Assembly: GCA_964517495.1 (NCBI GenBank)
Contig: CAZFER010000024.1
Location: forward strand, 1-64,000
Direction of reading: 5' to 3'
DNA from: CAZFER01 sp964517495
Lineage (GTDB): Bacteria; Hinthialibacterota; Hinthialibacteria; Hinthialibacterales; Hinthialibacteraceae
Length of the DNA stretch: 64,000 bases
The notes under the pieces are model-generated. The model did not search any database and had not been told where the DNA came from. It saw only the letters and a list, made by a program, of their open reading frames with translations. The translations under genes and the position numbers were made by a program. Of the stretch, positions 26,954 to 37,024 are shown one piece after another. Every line of letters starts with the position of its first letter. Within the stretch, counting starts at the first letter, position 1.

Positions 26954-27895
26954 GTGGTATTGGAATTATGCTTTCAAAATAATGGTGAGGTTGGATTTCG
27001 ACCTGTCGAAATTCATGAACCAGGACCAGAAGAGGTTAAAATTAAAACCCGTATGACTGCGTTACGTCATGGGGAGGATTATCAATTGCTTAAAAAAGCA
27101 AAGGAAAGCGGCTCTTCATTAGCGACACCTCTTGTACCGCAAACATGGGGAATTGGAGAAGTGGTAAAAATAGGAGAGAAGGTTAACCGGTATTCTATTG
27201 GAGACCGAATTCATGGTCCTATGCCCCATCGCTCGTTTCATATCTTTCATCAGGAACGTGCATATCCCTTGGATTGGATACGTGAAGAGTTTTCCGTTTT
27301 TATCGAGGGAGGTGCCGCCGCATTGCGTTGTATACATTTATCAGGCATGAAATATGGGGATCGTGTAGTCATTTTGGGAGTGGGAGCGATTGGTTTAATG
27401 GCGTTGCAATATGCATTGGCCAGTGGAGCAGGTGAGGTCATTGCCGCTGATCCAATCGAAACCCGGCTGAAGGTGGCCCAACGTTTAGGTGCACACCGCA
27501 TCATTAATTCCAGCGAATTGAAATCTATCAATTTCAATGACTTATATGCCGAAGTGGTAGTGGAATTATCCGGTTCAGAGAGCGGATTGAAAATGGGGAC
27601 AGAGATAGTTAAACCTGAGGGGACGGTTGTCGCTGGGGGAGGTTATTATTCGCAAGCCTTGATTGATGAAATTCAACAAAAGGCACTATCACGTTCAATC
27701 AAGACTCAATTGGTGATGGACCATAAACCAGACCAGCGGCTTGAAAAGTTGGTTTTCAAGAGTATTGCCGCCAAAACAGTGATTGTGTGGCCAATCATAA
27801 CTCATATTCTTCCCTATAAAGAAGCGGCGGTCGCCTACCAGCAAATAGTAGACGATCCCGCCACCTTTATCAAAATATTGCTTTATTATGATTGA
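26954..27895 (+). CDS. Zinc-type MDR family dehydrogenase-like protein
   Basis: A 313-aa medium-chain dehydrogenase/reductase. An N-terminal GroES-like part (EVVKIGEKVNRYSIGDRIHG) is followed by a Rossmann domain with VILGVGAIGLMALQYALASG. The catalytic cysteine-zinc site usual in alcohol and sorbitol dehydrogenases is not evident: GGAAALRCIHLSG occupies that region and the structural-zinc cysteine cluster is missing. The protein is ~30 residues shorter than classic members. It uses a GTG start with GAGG upstream. Relatives act on sugars or polyols; the substrate is unknown. It converges on the Gfo/Idh gene with 4 bases between. Confidence 0.72.
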   Translation: MVLELCFQNNGEVGFRPVEIHEPGPEEVKIKTRMTALRHGEDYQLLKKAKESGSSLATPLVPQTWGIGEVVKIGEKVNRYSIGDRIHGPMPHRSFHIFHQERAYPLDWIREEFSVFIEGGAAALRCIHLSGMKYGDRVVILGVGAIGLMALQYALASGAGEVIAADPIETRLKVAQRLGAHRIINSSELKSINFNDLYAEVVVELSGSESGLKMGTEIVKPEGTVVAGGGYYSQALIDEIQQKALSRSIKTQLVMDHKPDQRLEKLVFKSIAAKTVIVWPIITHILPYKEAAVAYQQIVDDPATFIKILLYYD

Positions 27896-27899
27896 ATTA

Positions 27900-29162
27900 T
27901 TAAGTCGTACGGGCTGAACCTTCGGCTTTGTTAAGTTGGATTTCTTCCCGGACATGATCAAATTTGATCACATCCCTTTCCCGTAAAGCATATACCCCCA
28001 TCTGCAAGGGTATTTGCACGTGGTAGGCCAGTTCCATGTCGCTCCAAGGTTTTTCACGGCTTTGGCAGCCAGATAAGAAATTACGCCAGAACCCTACCAA
28101 CGATTCTTTGCGTTGAATGGGATCAACTTTTTTAGGGCGATCCACGCCTGGTTGAGGAGTAACAACAATATTCTCATTTTCGAAAGTAATGGTTCCCTCA
28201 AAGCCACGAATCACGGTTGGAATACCGGTATCATTTCCTAATGTACAGGTCAGAACCACTGAAATACCCTCGGGATAATCGATGGTCATGTTAAAAGTAT
28301 CGGGCACTTCTCGTGCGTGATTGTAACGAAACTTTCCACCTGATGCAGAAACATAGTCGGGAAAAGTGACGCCCAGCATTTTCACTACCGGGGTTAAAGT
28401 ATGGTTGAACAGATCGGTAGAGGGTCCACCAGCATAATCCCAATAGAGCCGCCATTGGAAAAACCGGCTGACACTAAAGGGGCGCTCAGGGGCATCACCA
28501 AGGAATTTTTCCCACAGCAGTTCATCACCGGGTTTGGCCTCTGGATCAGGAATCGACATCCGTTCGCCCCAATCGCCAATGCGGAAATATCCCGCCTGAG
28601 CGTGAATTGGTTCACCAATCGCTCCGCTTTGGATGAGTTGTGCGACCTGGGTCCAGGCACTGTTGCTCATGCCTTGAGTACCAACCTGGACAATACGTTC
28701 AGTACGTTTCACCTCGCGGTCAAGTTGGCGGGTGAGAGCCAGCTGGTTCCAATGGGTGATCGGTTTTTCGCAATATGCATCTTTGCCCGCTCGAATAGCA
28801 TCGAGCAATTGGTAACCGTGCCAGTGGTCGGGTGAGGCGATCACCACAACATCGACATTTGGATCTTCAAGCAGTTCTTCATGATGCATGTAAGGTTTGG
28901 CGTTGGTTCGTTCCACCGCCTGATCCAATCGGGGTTTGTAAACATCACATACGGCGGTGATTTCAACCGCATCTCCTGAATCTTTTATTTGTTGCAGAGT
29001 TTTAATATGGGCGTTGGACCTCCCCCCGCAGCCGATAACCCCCACACCGATGGTGTCGTTTGCGGCATGAATTGAACGGGTTGATATTCCGGCGGCCATT
29101 GCGCCGAGTCCCCCAATGAAATGGCGTCGATTGACAGAGTTGGATTGGTCTGATTTGTTCAT
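27900..29162 (-). CDS. Tat-exported Gfo/Idh/MocA family oxidoreductase
   Basis: A 420-aa NAD(P)-dependent oxidoreductase of the glucose-fructose oxidoreductase family, acting on sugars or inositols. The N-terminus carries a Tat signal (NRRHFIGGLGAMAAG, cleavage near IHAAND). A Rossmann motif follows (GVGVIGCGGRSNAH), then CEKPITHW, the EKP signature. The C-terminal half is the GFO/IDH fold, with FFQWRLYWDYAGGPSTDLF. The ATG at 29162 is preferred because AAAGGA lies 11 bases upstream; two ATGs slightly further up are poorly placed. The VOC gene diverges from it. Confidence 0.88.
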   Translation of the reverse strand: MNKSDQSNSVNRRHFIGGLGAMAAGISTRSIHAANDTIGVGVIGCGGRSNAHIKTLQQIKDSGDAVEITAVCDVYKPRLDQAVERTNAKPYMHHEELLEDPNVDVVVIASPDHWHGYQLLDAIRAGKDAYCEKPITHWNQLALTRQLDREVKRTERIVQVGTQGMSNSAWTQVAQLIQSGAIGEPIHAQAGYFRIGDWGERMSIPDPEAKPGDELLWEKFLGDAPERPFSVSRFFQWRLYWDYAGGPSTDLFNHTLTPVVKMLGVTFPDYVSASGGKFRYNHAREVPDTFNMTIDYPEGISVVLTCTLGNDTGIPTVIRGFEGTITFENENIVVTPQPGVDRPKKVDPIQRKESLVGFWRNFLSGCQSREKPWSDMELAYHVQIPLQMGVYALRERDVIKFDHVREEIQLNKAEGSARTT

Positions 29163-29319
29163 TGTGTTTACCATCCTTTGCAAGCATCATCTTAATGTGT
29201 ATATGTTTTAATGACTATAAAACAGAGAAGGCGGGTTCGTCAATGTTCTGTGGGTAGAGTAATGCGGATTGTATATCTATACTTGCACCTAACAGATTTT
29301 AGAGAGTAGGAGAATTTAA

Positions 29320-29688
29320 ATGGCATCCATCAAACGCATCAATGCAATATTCATTTATGTGTCCGACATGTCTGTTGTGAAGCTGTTTTATCAGGAGACC
29401 TTGGGATTGGGAAAACCCATTGTGGAAACCGATCTATGGGTTGAATTTGGCTTGCAGGGTTCCCATTTGGCTTTGCATCAAAGTGATCCACGTATTCGCA
29501 ATGAGTTGGAACCATCGAAAAATACCATCAAGTTTTGCCTGGAAGTGGATGACATAAAATCCTTTTGCCAGGATTTAAAGGCTAAAAATGTGGATATCGT
29601 TTTTGAACCGCGTAAAGATTTTGGTTCATTATTGGCTGAGATTAAAGATCCGGAAGGGAACTTGATACGATTAATTCAGTTTGTATAA
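29320..29688 (+). CDS. VOC (glyoxalase/dioxygenase) superfamily protein
   Basis: A 122-aa single-domain protein with the paired beta-alpha-beta-beta-beta layout of the vicinal oxygen chelate fold (FIYVSDMSVVKLFYQETLGL, ending AEIKDPEGNLIRLIQFV). Metal ligands are likely a His in LALHQSDP and the Glu of PEGNLI. The substrate is unknown; members include glyoxalase I, fosfomycin resistance proteins and dioxygenases. The ATG follows a GGAGAAT ribosome site. Confidence 0.8.
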   Translation: MASIKRINAIFIYVSDMSVVKLFYQETLGLGKPIVETDLWVEFGLQGSHLALHQSDPRIRNELEPSKNTIKFCLEVDDIKSFCQDLKAKNVDIVFEPRKDFGSLLAEIKDPEGNLIRLIQFV

Positions 29689-29772
29689 ATCCAAACATTT
29701 ATTCTAAAGATATGAAAATATGCCAAAAGGTTGAAGCGCAAATAAACGGCCTGTCTTTAATCGAATGTCGTC

Positions 29773-31137
29773 ATGTCTAGATTTGTCGATCAATTACGTC
29801 AAGTAGTCAAAAACCACCCTGGATTTTGTAATGGCTTTCTTTTAGTTTGTTCCATTCTTTTAACATTATTCGTTTTGGAATTGGCGCTTCGGTTTTCTCT
29901 TCATTATTTGAAACCTGATAGTGCCAAAAAACTTCAACGCTATATGAACCTGGCTCGAAAAGATCAGGGTTTGTATAGATTCAAACCTCATCCCTATCTT
30001 TCTTATGTTCGTGGCGACACGGTGTACAAAGAAGGTGGAATTCGCATCGGGGAAGCATTTTATCCTTTTGAAAAACCGGCTGATGTGATACGAATCGCCT
30101 GTTTGGGCGGATCGACGACGATGAACAAATATCCGCTGTTTATGAAAGAAGACCTGTTGCGCTATGACGATGCTCATTCATATGAGGTAATGGATTTCGG
30201 CTGCGATGGGTGGACGTCGACTGAATCTGTGATTAATTACGTGATTCGTGTTGCGGATTTTAAACCGGATTTCCTGCTTGTGCATCATGGTGTCAACGAT
30301 CAGCCGCCGCGTGTATGGCCTGACTTTCAACCTGATTATGCCCACTTTCGCAAGCCGTGGGGAAATCAAGCACCACAATGGCTCAGGTCGCTTTCCAAAT
30401 ACAGTGTTATGGCAGCATTTTTCATGGATCGAATGGGGTATTTCAACTTTGACCTGCAAAATCATGTGATCCGGCGACAACCTCAGGATTCCATTAAAAA
30501 AGTGCCACCTCCAGGAACATTGGAACCATTCAAACGAAACTTACGCAATCTGTTTACCTTAACCAAAGCGACCGATACTCAACTCATCTTTGCACCCATG
30601 GCCTATGTGGGAAAATATGAAAGCACACGCTTTTTAAAACAGGTTGAGGCGCAAAACCAGTGTATAAGAGGCATAGCTAAAGAGTACCATGTTCCCCTGG
30701 CGGAAACACACAAATGGTTGAAAGATCATGAAGAATGGTTTGAGGATTCGGTACACCTCGCACCACAAGGCGATCGGTTGAAATCCAATGTTTTTGCTAA
30801 AGTGATATGGCAATTAAAGCAAGATAACTATGACTATAAATTGAAAGGTCAGATTCAACGGCATATTGAAATCCAATGGGATTGCCAGGAGACGGATGTT
30901 TATGACTTTCATATCTGGGTAAGTGCAAACAACCAAAAGCCGGTATTTTTAGGCAGCACAAAAAGTGGTGAGCAACACATATTACAGTGGAACAAGAAGA
31001 ACGATGCCGTCCATCCTCAATTTCAAAATGGGCCGATGTTTGGTTATGATTATACATTTCATGTTTATGGATTACGCACAGCTGAACCATCACGAATAAG
31101 AATTCCCGAAGCAAATATTGAAGTGATTGAGAAATAG
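29773..31137 (+). CDS. Membrane-anchored SGNH/GDSL hydrolase-like protein
   Basis: A 454-aa protein with one N-terminal membrane anchor (GFLLVCSILLTLFVLELALRF). The SGNH hydrolase core follows: block I IACLGGSTTMNK with the Ser near residue 114, block III LLVHHGVNDQPPR, and the Asp-X-X-His of block V in FEDSVHLAPQGD near residue 324. The C-terminal ~110 residues form a beta-rich add-on (GQIQRHIEIQWDCQETDVYDFHIW). Such proteins deacetylate or esterify surface sugars. It is followed by a methyltransferase gene with 10 bases between, and the two may form an operon. Confidence 0.75.
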   Translation: MSRFVDQLRQVVKNHPGFCNGFLLVCSILLTLFVLELALRFSLHYLKPDSAKKLQRYMNLARKDQGLYRFKPHPYLSYVRGDTVYKEGGIRIGEAFYPFEKPADVIRIACLGGSTTMNKYPLFMKEDLLRYDDAHSYEVMDFGCDGWTSTESVINYVIRVADFKPDFLLVHHGVNDQPPRVWPDFQPDYAHFRKPWGNQAPQWLRSLSKYSVMAAFFMDRMGYFNFDLQNHVIRRQPQDSIKKVPPPGTLEPFKRNLRNLFTLTKATDTQLIFAPMAYVGKYESTRFLKQVEAQNQCIRGIAKEYHVPLAETHKWLKDHEEWFEDSVHLAPQGDRLKSNVFAKVIWQLKQDNYDYKLKGQIQRHIEIQWDCQETDVYDFHIWVSANNQKPVFLGSTKSGEQHILQWNKKNDAVHPQFQNGPMFGYDYTFHVYGLRTAEPSRIRIPEANIEVIEK

Positions 31138-31147
31138 ATGGTTTTAT

Positions 31148-31906
31148 ATGCAATCCCAAACCTATGAAATTAATTTTCGACATGAAGAAACCCACTGGTG
31201 GTTTTTAGCCCGGCGAGAGATTATTTTGATGCTGATACGCCGTATGATCGAACAGCAGGTTTTGCCACAGCCTCCCATGCAAATTCTTGATTACGGCTGT
31301 GGCACAGGATCGTTAACGCGTTCACTAAATCAATTCGGTGATGTTTGTGGCGTTGATGAAAGTGAGGAGGCCATTCAGTTTTGCCATCAACGGGGGATGG
31401 ACAATGTTAAACGCATTCATTCAGTAAACGAATTGCCTGCTGACACATATGACTTGATCGGCAGTTTTGATGTGCTTGAACATATTGATGATGACCTGCA
31501 CATTTTGGGTGAATTCAAACGAATGCTTAAACCTGGTGGGATATTGTTTATAACGGTTCCTGCCTTCCATATCCTCTGGGGTGGAGAGGATGTGGTCTCT
31601 CAGCATAAACGCCGTTATCGCCGCAAGGATTTAGTGACAAAACAACGGCAATGTGGGTTTGAAATCATCAAAGCATCTTATTTTAATACGATTCTTTTTC
31701 CCCTTATATTAACTGTACGTCTATTTAATCGAGGATTTCGACCCAAGAGTATCAGCCAATCGGACGTCCACCAGGTTTCGCCTCTGTTAAACACTTTGCT
31801 TTGCCGCCTATTTGCCTTTGAACGATTAGTCCTGAAAGACGTTACTTTTCCCATAGGAGCATCGCTATTAACAATAGCCAAAAAACCACCTATGGAGAAA
31901 CCGTAA
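31148..31906 (+). CDS. Class I SAM-dependent methyltransferase
   Basis: A 252-aa methyltransferase of the UbiE/Methyltransf_11 type. It begins with QTYEINFRHEETHWWFLARRE, common in sugar- and lipid-linked methyltransferases near glycosyltransferase genes. The SAM motif is ILDYGCGTGSLTRSL; motif II follows at IGSFDVLEHIDDD, and a motif III-like segment at LKPGGILFITVPAF. The ATG at 31148 is chosen over a TTG 21 bases up. The neighbouring SGNH protein suggests a role in modifying a surface glycan or lipid. Confidence 0.8.
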   Translation: MQSQTYEINFRHEETHWWFLARREIILMLIRRMIEQQVLPQPPMQILDYGCGTGSLTRSLNQFGDVCGVDESEEAIQFCHQRGMDNVKRIHSVNELPADTYDLIGSFDVLEHIDDDLHILGEFKRMLKPGGILFITVPAFHILWGGEDVVSQHKRRYRRKDLVTKQRQCGFEIIKASYFNTILFPLILTVRLFNRGFRPKSISQSDVHQVSPLLNTLLCRLFAFERLVLKDVTFPIGASLLTIAKKPPMEKP

Positions 31907-31907
31907 A

Positions 31908-32210
31908 ATGGAAATCATCATTCCACTGTTTATTTGTTTGGGAATATTCTTGAGCATTTGGAGTTTTGTACGAGGGCGTGATATTCTCGAACACTGGGCT
32001 ATGGAAAATGACTACCAGATTTTATCCTCCCACTTTTGTTGGTTATGGCGCGGTCCTTTTTTTTGGAGATCGTCAAATGGGCAGATGGTTTATTATGTGG
32101 TTGTTCAAACACCCAATGGCTATACCCGGCAAGGGTGGGTTCGATGTGGCAGTTTCTTTTGGGGAATATGGAAAGATAGAGCGGAAGTTATATGGGATGA
32201 GAAGGTGTAA
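31908..32210 (+). CDS. Small membrane-anchored hypothetical protein
   Basis: A 100-aa protein with one N-terminal hydrophobic segment (IIPLFICLGIFLSIWSF). A Trp- and Gly-rich soluble part follows (LLSSHF-like start, then WRGPFFWRSSNGQMVYYVVVQT). It is not assigned to a family. It starts two bases after the methyltransferase stop, so cotranslation is likely. Confidence 0.6.
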   Translation: MEIIIPLFICLGIFLSIWSFVRGRDILEHWAMENDYQILSSHFCWLWRGPFFWRSSNGQMVYYVVVQTPNGYTRQGWVRCGSFFWGIWKDRAEVIWDEKV

Positions 32211-32233
32211 AATTGTCTCTCTGAGAAAATAAT

Positions 32234-32278
32234 CCGTGCAGCACATTGTTGAGGAGATGTCTCAAACGTGCTGCACGG
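32234..32278. terminator. Long hairpin between convergent genes
   Basis: A perfect 11-bp GC-rich stem (CCGTGCAGCAC with its complement at 32268-32278) has a 23-base loop that itself contains a TTGAG/CTCAA stem. There is no T run. It lies between the stop codons of the small membrane protein and the large secreted protein, which fits a two-way terminator. Confidence 0.6.
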
Positions 32279-32303
32279 GATGAAAACGAATTCTTATATT
32301 TAT

Positions 32304-35300
32304 TTAGTGCAACATCCAATTGCGGATGTTGGTTGATTGCGATAAGTGGATCGCTTTCACGCTGTCTGCTGATAATGAGAGCTGGCCGTCATTGATACGG
32401 GATAAACTGCCATCAAACAAAATTACGGGCGTTGCCTGATTCGATAGTTTGTGGAATGGTATGGCTATTAATTCCACTGATTCTCCCTGAAGTGGGATAC
32501 TCAATGCTCCCGAGAGTACCAGCTGGCCCTCTCTTGCGTTACTAACCAATATACTTTGTGGATCATTCACCAACCATTGGATGCCGTCCTCAGCAATCTC
32601 AAGTGCTTGTGGATCATAACTCAGTGCGAGTTTTAGCGCAGCTATACTTTGTGCCTTATCAACCGAGACGACAACCGTGTAAGAAGAAGCCGTTTCGTTA
32701 ACTGAAGCAGTTAATTTTCGAACAGAGGGATACGCATCGGATCGAGGACGTTGGGCCACTTTACCGCCACCTTGAGACATATCCGGACCCCAATGATCGA
32801 AATTCGTATCGGCCGGAAAAAGAGGAATCAACATGGCATAATGCCGCAAGACATGGAACGCATCCAAACCACCTATTACCTGATCCCAGTTCACATCGGC
32901 CGCCGGTGTGAATATGGGATCCCCTTCCGTCGGAGCAGGAAAATACTCTGTATAATATGAATAACCATATTCTGGATACTCATTTGGCGGGTACTTGGGA
33001 AAACTATTAATAAGTCCAACATCATATCGTAGAATTTGAAACGCATCGACTGCACCAATCTTCACGTTATTATCTAGATCACCCCACAAATAGGGAGTAA
33101 AGGAAATAATATTAAACGTTTTTGTAGCCGAAGCATTGACACCACCGTACATTACTCCGCCATCGTCGTAGATGGCAGCGGATGCATTTATCACGCCATG
33201 CGCATTGGGGGCGGGAGTTACGGTCAGGTTCCCCGCAGGAGTATCAATCGCCGGTTGAACGCTAAACAAGGCCGGTTGATCATTGTCCGTCATAAATGTC
33301 AACTGTTGGTCTGCTTCATTCAATGGGCCAGTCTCAAGCCCAGTCGCCCAGCCTTGAACCTCTTGTTGGGAGCCATCGAGGTTGAGGAAGGCGACTGTCG
33401 CACCGGAGATAAAATCTGGCGCATCATTGACCGGTGTGACCGAAATAATAAAGTTGTATGGCACAGAAGTATTGTTTCCTCCGTTTGCTGTCCCGCCATC
33501 ATCGTATAAGGTCGCGGTTATCGATGCTGTTCCATTGGCATCAAGAGCTGATTTATAATCCAGTGTTCCCGTTGGACTGATGGTTGGTAAAACCTCAAAA
33601 AGGGAAGGATTATCCGTTTCCACCACAAATGACACGTCCTGATCCATTTCATAATTAGGTCCTGGCAAAATGTTCGTCGCCCAGTTCGATATGACCTGTT
33701 GTCCGGCATCTTCAGGAAGTGCCTGATCTGGACCGCCATCGAAGGCCGGCATGTTATTCGGCCCGAAAACATCGCCTGACCAATCCAGCATATCAACAAT
33801 AATACCTCCATCATTCACTGTTGTCAGAATTTGATCGAATGCCATTTCGATGGTGGTTCCATCCGCAATGGCGATATTATCACCAATCCGCATTCTGAAT
33901 TTCAGAAGCGTACCCGCTCCCGATGCAAGTGGATCATTTTGACTTGCCGCTGTACAAATCAGCTGGCCAGTGGCCGAGGCATCATTTACAATTGGCCCAA
34001 GCCATCCCGCGCAGGAGGTATCGGAAAACGTGGCCGATCCGGGAACATACCTAATTTGATTTGGATCATAATTTAATGCAAGCCGGTAACCAAGCATATC
34101 CGATGCATCGGTAATTTCGGCTGTGAGCTCGATTTCCTCCCCACGGTATACGGTGGGTGAAATTGGAGTTAAATATAAATTTGGATCCTCACCCTCATTC
34201 ACAATGATTTTTATTATAGATGTACCACTATTGAATTCGCTGTCACTCACTTGATACACGAATGAGTCTGTCCCGCTAAAATTCGATTCAGGGGTGTACG
34301 TAAGATTTGGGGCATCCCCGGAAAGAGTACCATTTTCAGGAGGCGTGATAATGGAATAGGTTAAATCATCATTTTCAATATCGCTAGCAAATAATGTCAC
34401 GTTGGTTGGAATTTCCTCATCCGTAATATAAATCCCCGGGAGATGTTTGGGGGCGATATCATGTACTCCTGAGCCGGTCACGATAGGATTGCCAATAACA
34501 CTTCTTGAATCGAGATCGATTACTGAAACAAAATTCTGATAATTTCCAGGAAATCCATGATTGGCGACATATAACACTTGATTGGAGAGAGATAAGGAAA
34601 GATATGGAGGACCATTCAATCCAACTCCCGTTATCGTGTCGATTTCCGTATTGGTGCTTATGTCAAGAATACTAACACTATTATCATTATAATTAGTTAC
34701 ATAGGCTCTTGTTCCGTCTGAGTTTATGGTTATCCCTAGTGGGCCATCTCCTACATGTATGGGTGAACCGATCACAGAATTGTTACTTGTATCGATGACG
34801 TAAACATCGTCTGAATCTTCATTTGTCACATAAAGCCGTGATCCATCTGGTGTAATGGCAAGGTGGGTTGGAGTGGAACCAACTGAAATAGTCTCAACAA
34901 CTTGCAACAAATCAGTATCGATCACAGAAACGGAATTAAAAAATGGATTGACCGCATAAACTCTAGTGCCGGCGGGGTTTATGGCTACTGCTTGTGTAAA
35001 CGCCCCTAAACCGATCGTGATTTTTGTCACAAAAGTATTCGTTTTCGTGTCGATAACCGCAACTCCTGCAGGAGAATAATTACCTTGCAATGCCACGTAT
35101 AAGCGGGATTCATCCGGGCTTAAAACAATTTTGCGGGTAATATCACCAGTAGGGATATCAATAATTTTTGTATTGGTACTCGTATCGATTACAGAAACAT
35201 TCTGTGAACCGTCATTCCCAACATATACGAGTGTGCCTGCTTGATTTACCACCACACTATTCGGATATACCCCTGCAGCCATGGAGGTTACTGAATCGTC

Positions 35301-36410
35301 TGCGATATTGATACCCGACACATTATTTGCAAAGGTGTTTGCAGTATACACAATTGGATTGGGAACCACCGGCGCGTCATTGACTTGATTAACCGCAATT
35401 GTCACCGTCGCCGTATTTCCATCCCCGCTTCCATCATTCGCAGTATATTCAATAGTATCATTTCCAGAAAAATTCCAGTCGGGTGTATACGTCAGCGCTC
35501 CTGTCGTTGTGTTGAAATTGGCAATACGACCATTGCTTGGTCCGCTGACGATACTGTAGGTCACCGGATTCGCTTCGGGATCGGTTGCGTCCAGTTGGAT
35601 AGGATTGTCGGTTGAGTCTTCTTGAAATGAATACGACAATTCTTCGGCAATCGGGGGTAAATCTTGTAGGGGTTGGTATTCATTGACGAATGCGAAAGAC
35701 AGAACATCATGCTCACCCCAAGCCGCTCCCGTTTGCGCATAAAAACTGAATTGCACGCTGGTACTTTCCAGGATAGCCGGTATATCCAATGTATGACTTA
35801 ACAAAGCGCTGGCTGGACGACTGGAAGTGGTTGACCATCGCACTTCCAATACATCGGTGCTCCCTTCGTAGTCCACCCATACATATTTGATATTGCCGTC
35901 GTTAAATAAGGTTGGTTCATCCATCAATGCCACGGTATTATTAGAATCGCCATCAATATTAATCCCCACATGGTTTCCGCTATCTTCATCAATCGCTCCA
36001 TGGTTATACGTATCAAATTCAACATTGACACTCCCTTGAGTGGTTTGCACATTAAAGTACAAGGCATCTCCCCCCTGATCTTCCCATTCTTCAGGCACCG
36101 GTCCTCCAATTTGAAAGGTAAAGAAAGCACTGAACGAGGCATTACTAGTCAGGTCTAATGTGCTCGTAAGAAATGCGCCACCCCCTTCACCTGTTGTGCC
36201 GGTTAAGCGAAGGAAGGTTTGAGAGTTTGTGGGTGTGGTATTGTATGTTACCGCAGAACCATTTAGAGTGAAATCACTCAGATCGGAAAAATTCGGATAG
36301 GTCTTTACGATACGGTCCGCATTAGCGGTGGTTGCGTTAGCTCCCAGGAATATTATAAATATGGAAAAGAAAAATAAAACGCAAACATTTGTATTGATTG
36401 GTTTACACAT
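32304..36410 (-). CDS. Giant secreted lectin/propeller/cohesin/dockerin protein
   Basis: A 1368-aa surface or secreted protein. Approximate layout: signal peptide 1-32 (ending TTANADR); an L-type (legume-like) lectin domain 35-235; a cadherin-like Ig repeat 245-345; a YVTN-type beta propeller 355-660 with repeats such as GTRVYAVNPFFNSVSVIDT; another cadherin-like repeat 665-745; a cohesin-like domain 750-880; further Ig-like repeats 890-1100 with VTPVNDAPDF; a dockerin-like pair 1107-1190 (WGDLDNNVKIGAVDAFQIL, ADVNWDQVIGGLDAFHVL); and a second cohesin-like domain 1230-1360. No T9SS or sortase signal is seen at the end. Cohesin and dockerin on one chain could allow assembly with itself or with the 2317-aa protein. 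The function is probably glycan binding or surface scaffolding. Confidence 0.8.
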   Translation of the reverse strand: MCKPINTNVCVLFFFSIFIIFLGANATTANADRIVKTYPNFSDLSDFTLNGSAVTYNTTPTNSQTFLRLTGTTGEGGGAFLTSTLDLTSNASFSAFFTFQIGGPVPEEWEDQGGDALYFNVQTTQGSVNVEFDTYNHGAIDEDSGNHVGINIDGDSNNTVALMDEPTLFNDGNIKYVWVDYEGSTDVLEVRWSTTSSRPASALLSHTLDIPAILESTSVQFSFYAQTGAAWGEHDVLSFAFVNEYQPLQDLPPIAEELSYSFQEDSTDNPIQLDATDPEANPVTYSIVSGPSNGRIANFNTTTGALTYTPDWNFSGNDTIEYTANDGSGDGNTATVTIAVNQVNDAPVVPNPIVYTANTFANNVSGINIADDSVTSMAAGVYPNSVVVNQAGTLVYVGNDGSQNVSVIDTSTNTKIIDIPTGDITRKIVLSPDESRLYVALQGNYSPAGVAVIDTKTNTFVTKITIGLGAFTQAVAINPAGTRVYAVNPFFNSVSVIDTDLLQVVETISVGSTPTHLAITPDGSRLYVTNEDSDDVYVIDTSNNSVIGSPIHVGDGPLGITINSDGTRAYVTNYNDNSVSILDISTNTEIDTITGVGLNGPPYLSLSLSNQVLYVANHGFPGNYQNFVSVIDLDSRSVIGNPIVTGSGVHDIAPKHLPGIYITDEEIPTNVTLFASDIENDDLTYSIITPPENGTLSGDAPNLTYTPESNFSGTDSFVYQVSDSEFNSGTSIIKIIVNEGEDPNLYLTPISPTVYRGEEIELTAEITDASDMLGYRLALNYDPNQIRYVPGSATFSDTSCAGWLGPIVNDASATGQLICTAASQNDPLASGAGTLLKFRMRIGDNIAIADGTTIEMAFDQILTTVNDGGIIVDMLDWSGDVFGPNNMPAFDGGPDQALPEDAGQQVISNWATNILPGPNYEMDQDVSFVVETDNPSLFEVLPTISPTGTLDYKSALDANGTASITATLYDDGGTANGGNNTSVPYNFIISVTPVNDAPDFISGATVAFLNLDGSQQEVQGWATGLETGPLNEADQQLTFMTDNDQPALFSVQPAIDTPAGNLTVTPAPNAHGVINASAAIYDDGGVMYGGVNASATKTFNIISFTPYLWGDLDNNVKIGAVDAFQILRYDVGLINSFPKYPPNEYPEYGYSYYTEYFPAPTEGDPIFTPAADVNWDQVIGGLDAFHVLRHYAMLIPLFPADTNFDHWGPDMSQGGGKVAQRPRSDAYPSVRKLTASVNETASSYTVVVSVDKAQSIAALKLALSYDPQALEIAEDGIQWLVNDPQSILVSNAREGQLVLSGALSIPLQGESVELIAIPFHKLSNQATPVILFDGSLSRINDGQLSLSADSVKAIHLSQSTNIRNWMLH

Positions 36411-36638
36411 GGCGGCTTCCTTTTAAAAATTAACAAGTAATTTCAGGTTAAATTTTTATTAAATATAAAATACATAAAACAAGTCATCTTGAGATCGTTC
36501 TTCCCCTCTTAATCTTCAATTTCAAGATCAAGACACCATTTACTGCAACTAATATTTACCTTAACAAACATGGGATCTCATTTAGTTACAATATCAAATT
36601 AATATTTAACATATTATTGGAAATAAAAACTATAGAGG

Positions 36639-36665
36639 AATTTACCCATTTTTTCTGGGTAAATT
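36639..36665. other. Hairpin downstream of the small unknown gene
   Basis: A perfect 10-bp stem (AATTTACCCA with TGGGTAAATT) around a T-rich loop, 27 bases past the stop of the 36692-37024 gene. It may end that transcript, though no T run follows on the minus strand. The remaining ~220 bases up to 36411 are AT-rich and probably hold the promoter of the large secreted protein. Confidence 0.45.
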
Positions 36666-36691
36666 TACGTAGGGAAATTTGCCTATTTCCA

Positions 36692-37024
36692 TTACGCTGC
36701 GGGGTATTCGATTTTCTTCCAGACTTCCAGCTGGTCATTGCTGCGGTGAGAAAGCAGGAAGGGGGTGACGGTGGCAGCTTGCTCACCGTACATGTTTCGG
36801 TATTTATTTAGGCAAAAGGCTGGGACTTCAACTTCAATACATTGGTAGGGTGGTACTTCAACCTGCACATCCTTGGCCAGAGCGGCATTTTGCAGACGAT
36901 TGGAGGGATCCATAATCTCAAAACAACGGCCTTTTTCCAACATCACAACCTGAGGATAGGGGGTAGGATTTTCCAACTCCACATGGACGGTGAGAATGGG
37001 ATCGACATGGGCTTGAAATGGCAT
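36692..37024 (-). CDS. Hypothetical protein, second gene of an unknown pair
   Basis: A 110-aa protein that looks like a single beta-rich domain (HVDPILTVHVELENPTPYPQV, then VEVPPYQCIEVEVPAFCLN). It has no signal peptide or membrane segment and no family that I recognise. Its ATG shares one base with the stop of the gene before it (TAATG), so the two are translationally coupled. Confidence 0.6.
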   Translation of the reverse strand: MPFQAHVDPILTVHVELENPTPYPQVVMLEKGRCFEIMDPSNRLQNAALAKDVQVEVPPYQCIEVEVPAFCLNKYRNMYGEQAATVTPFLLSHRSNDQLEVWKKIEYPAA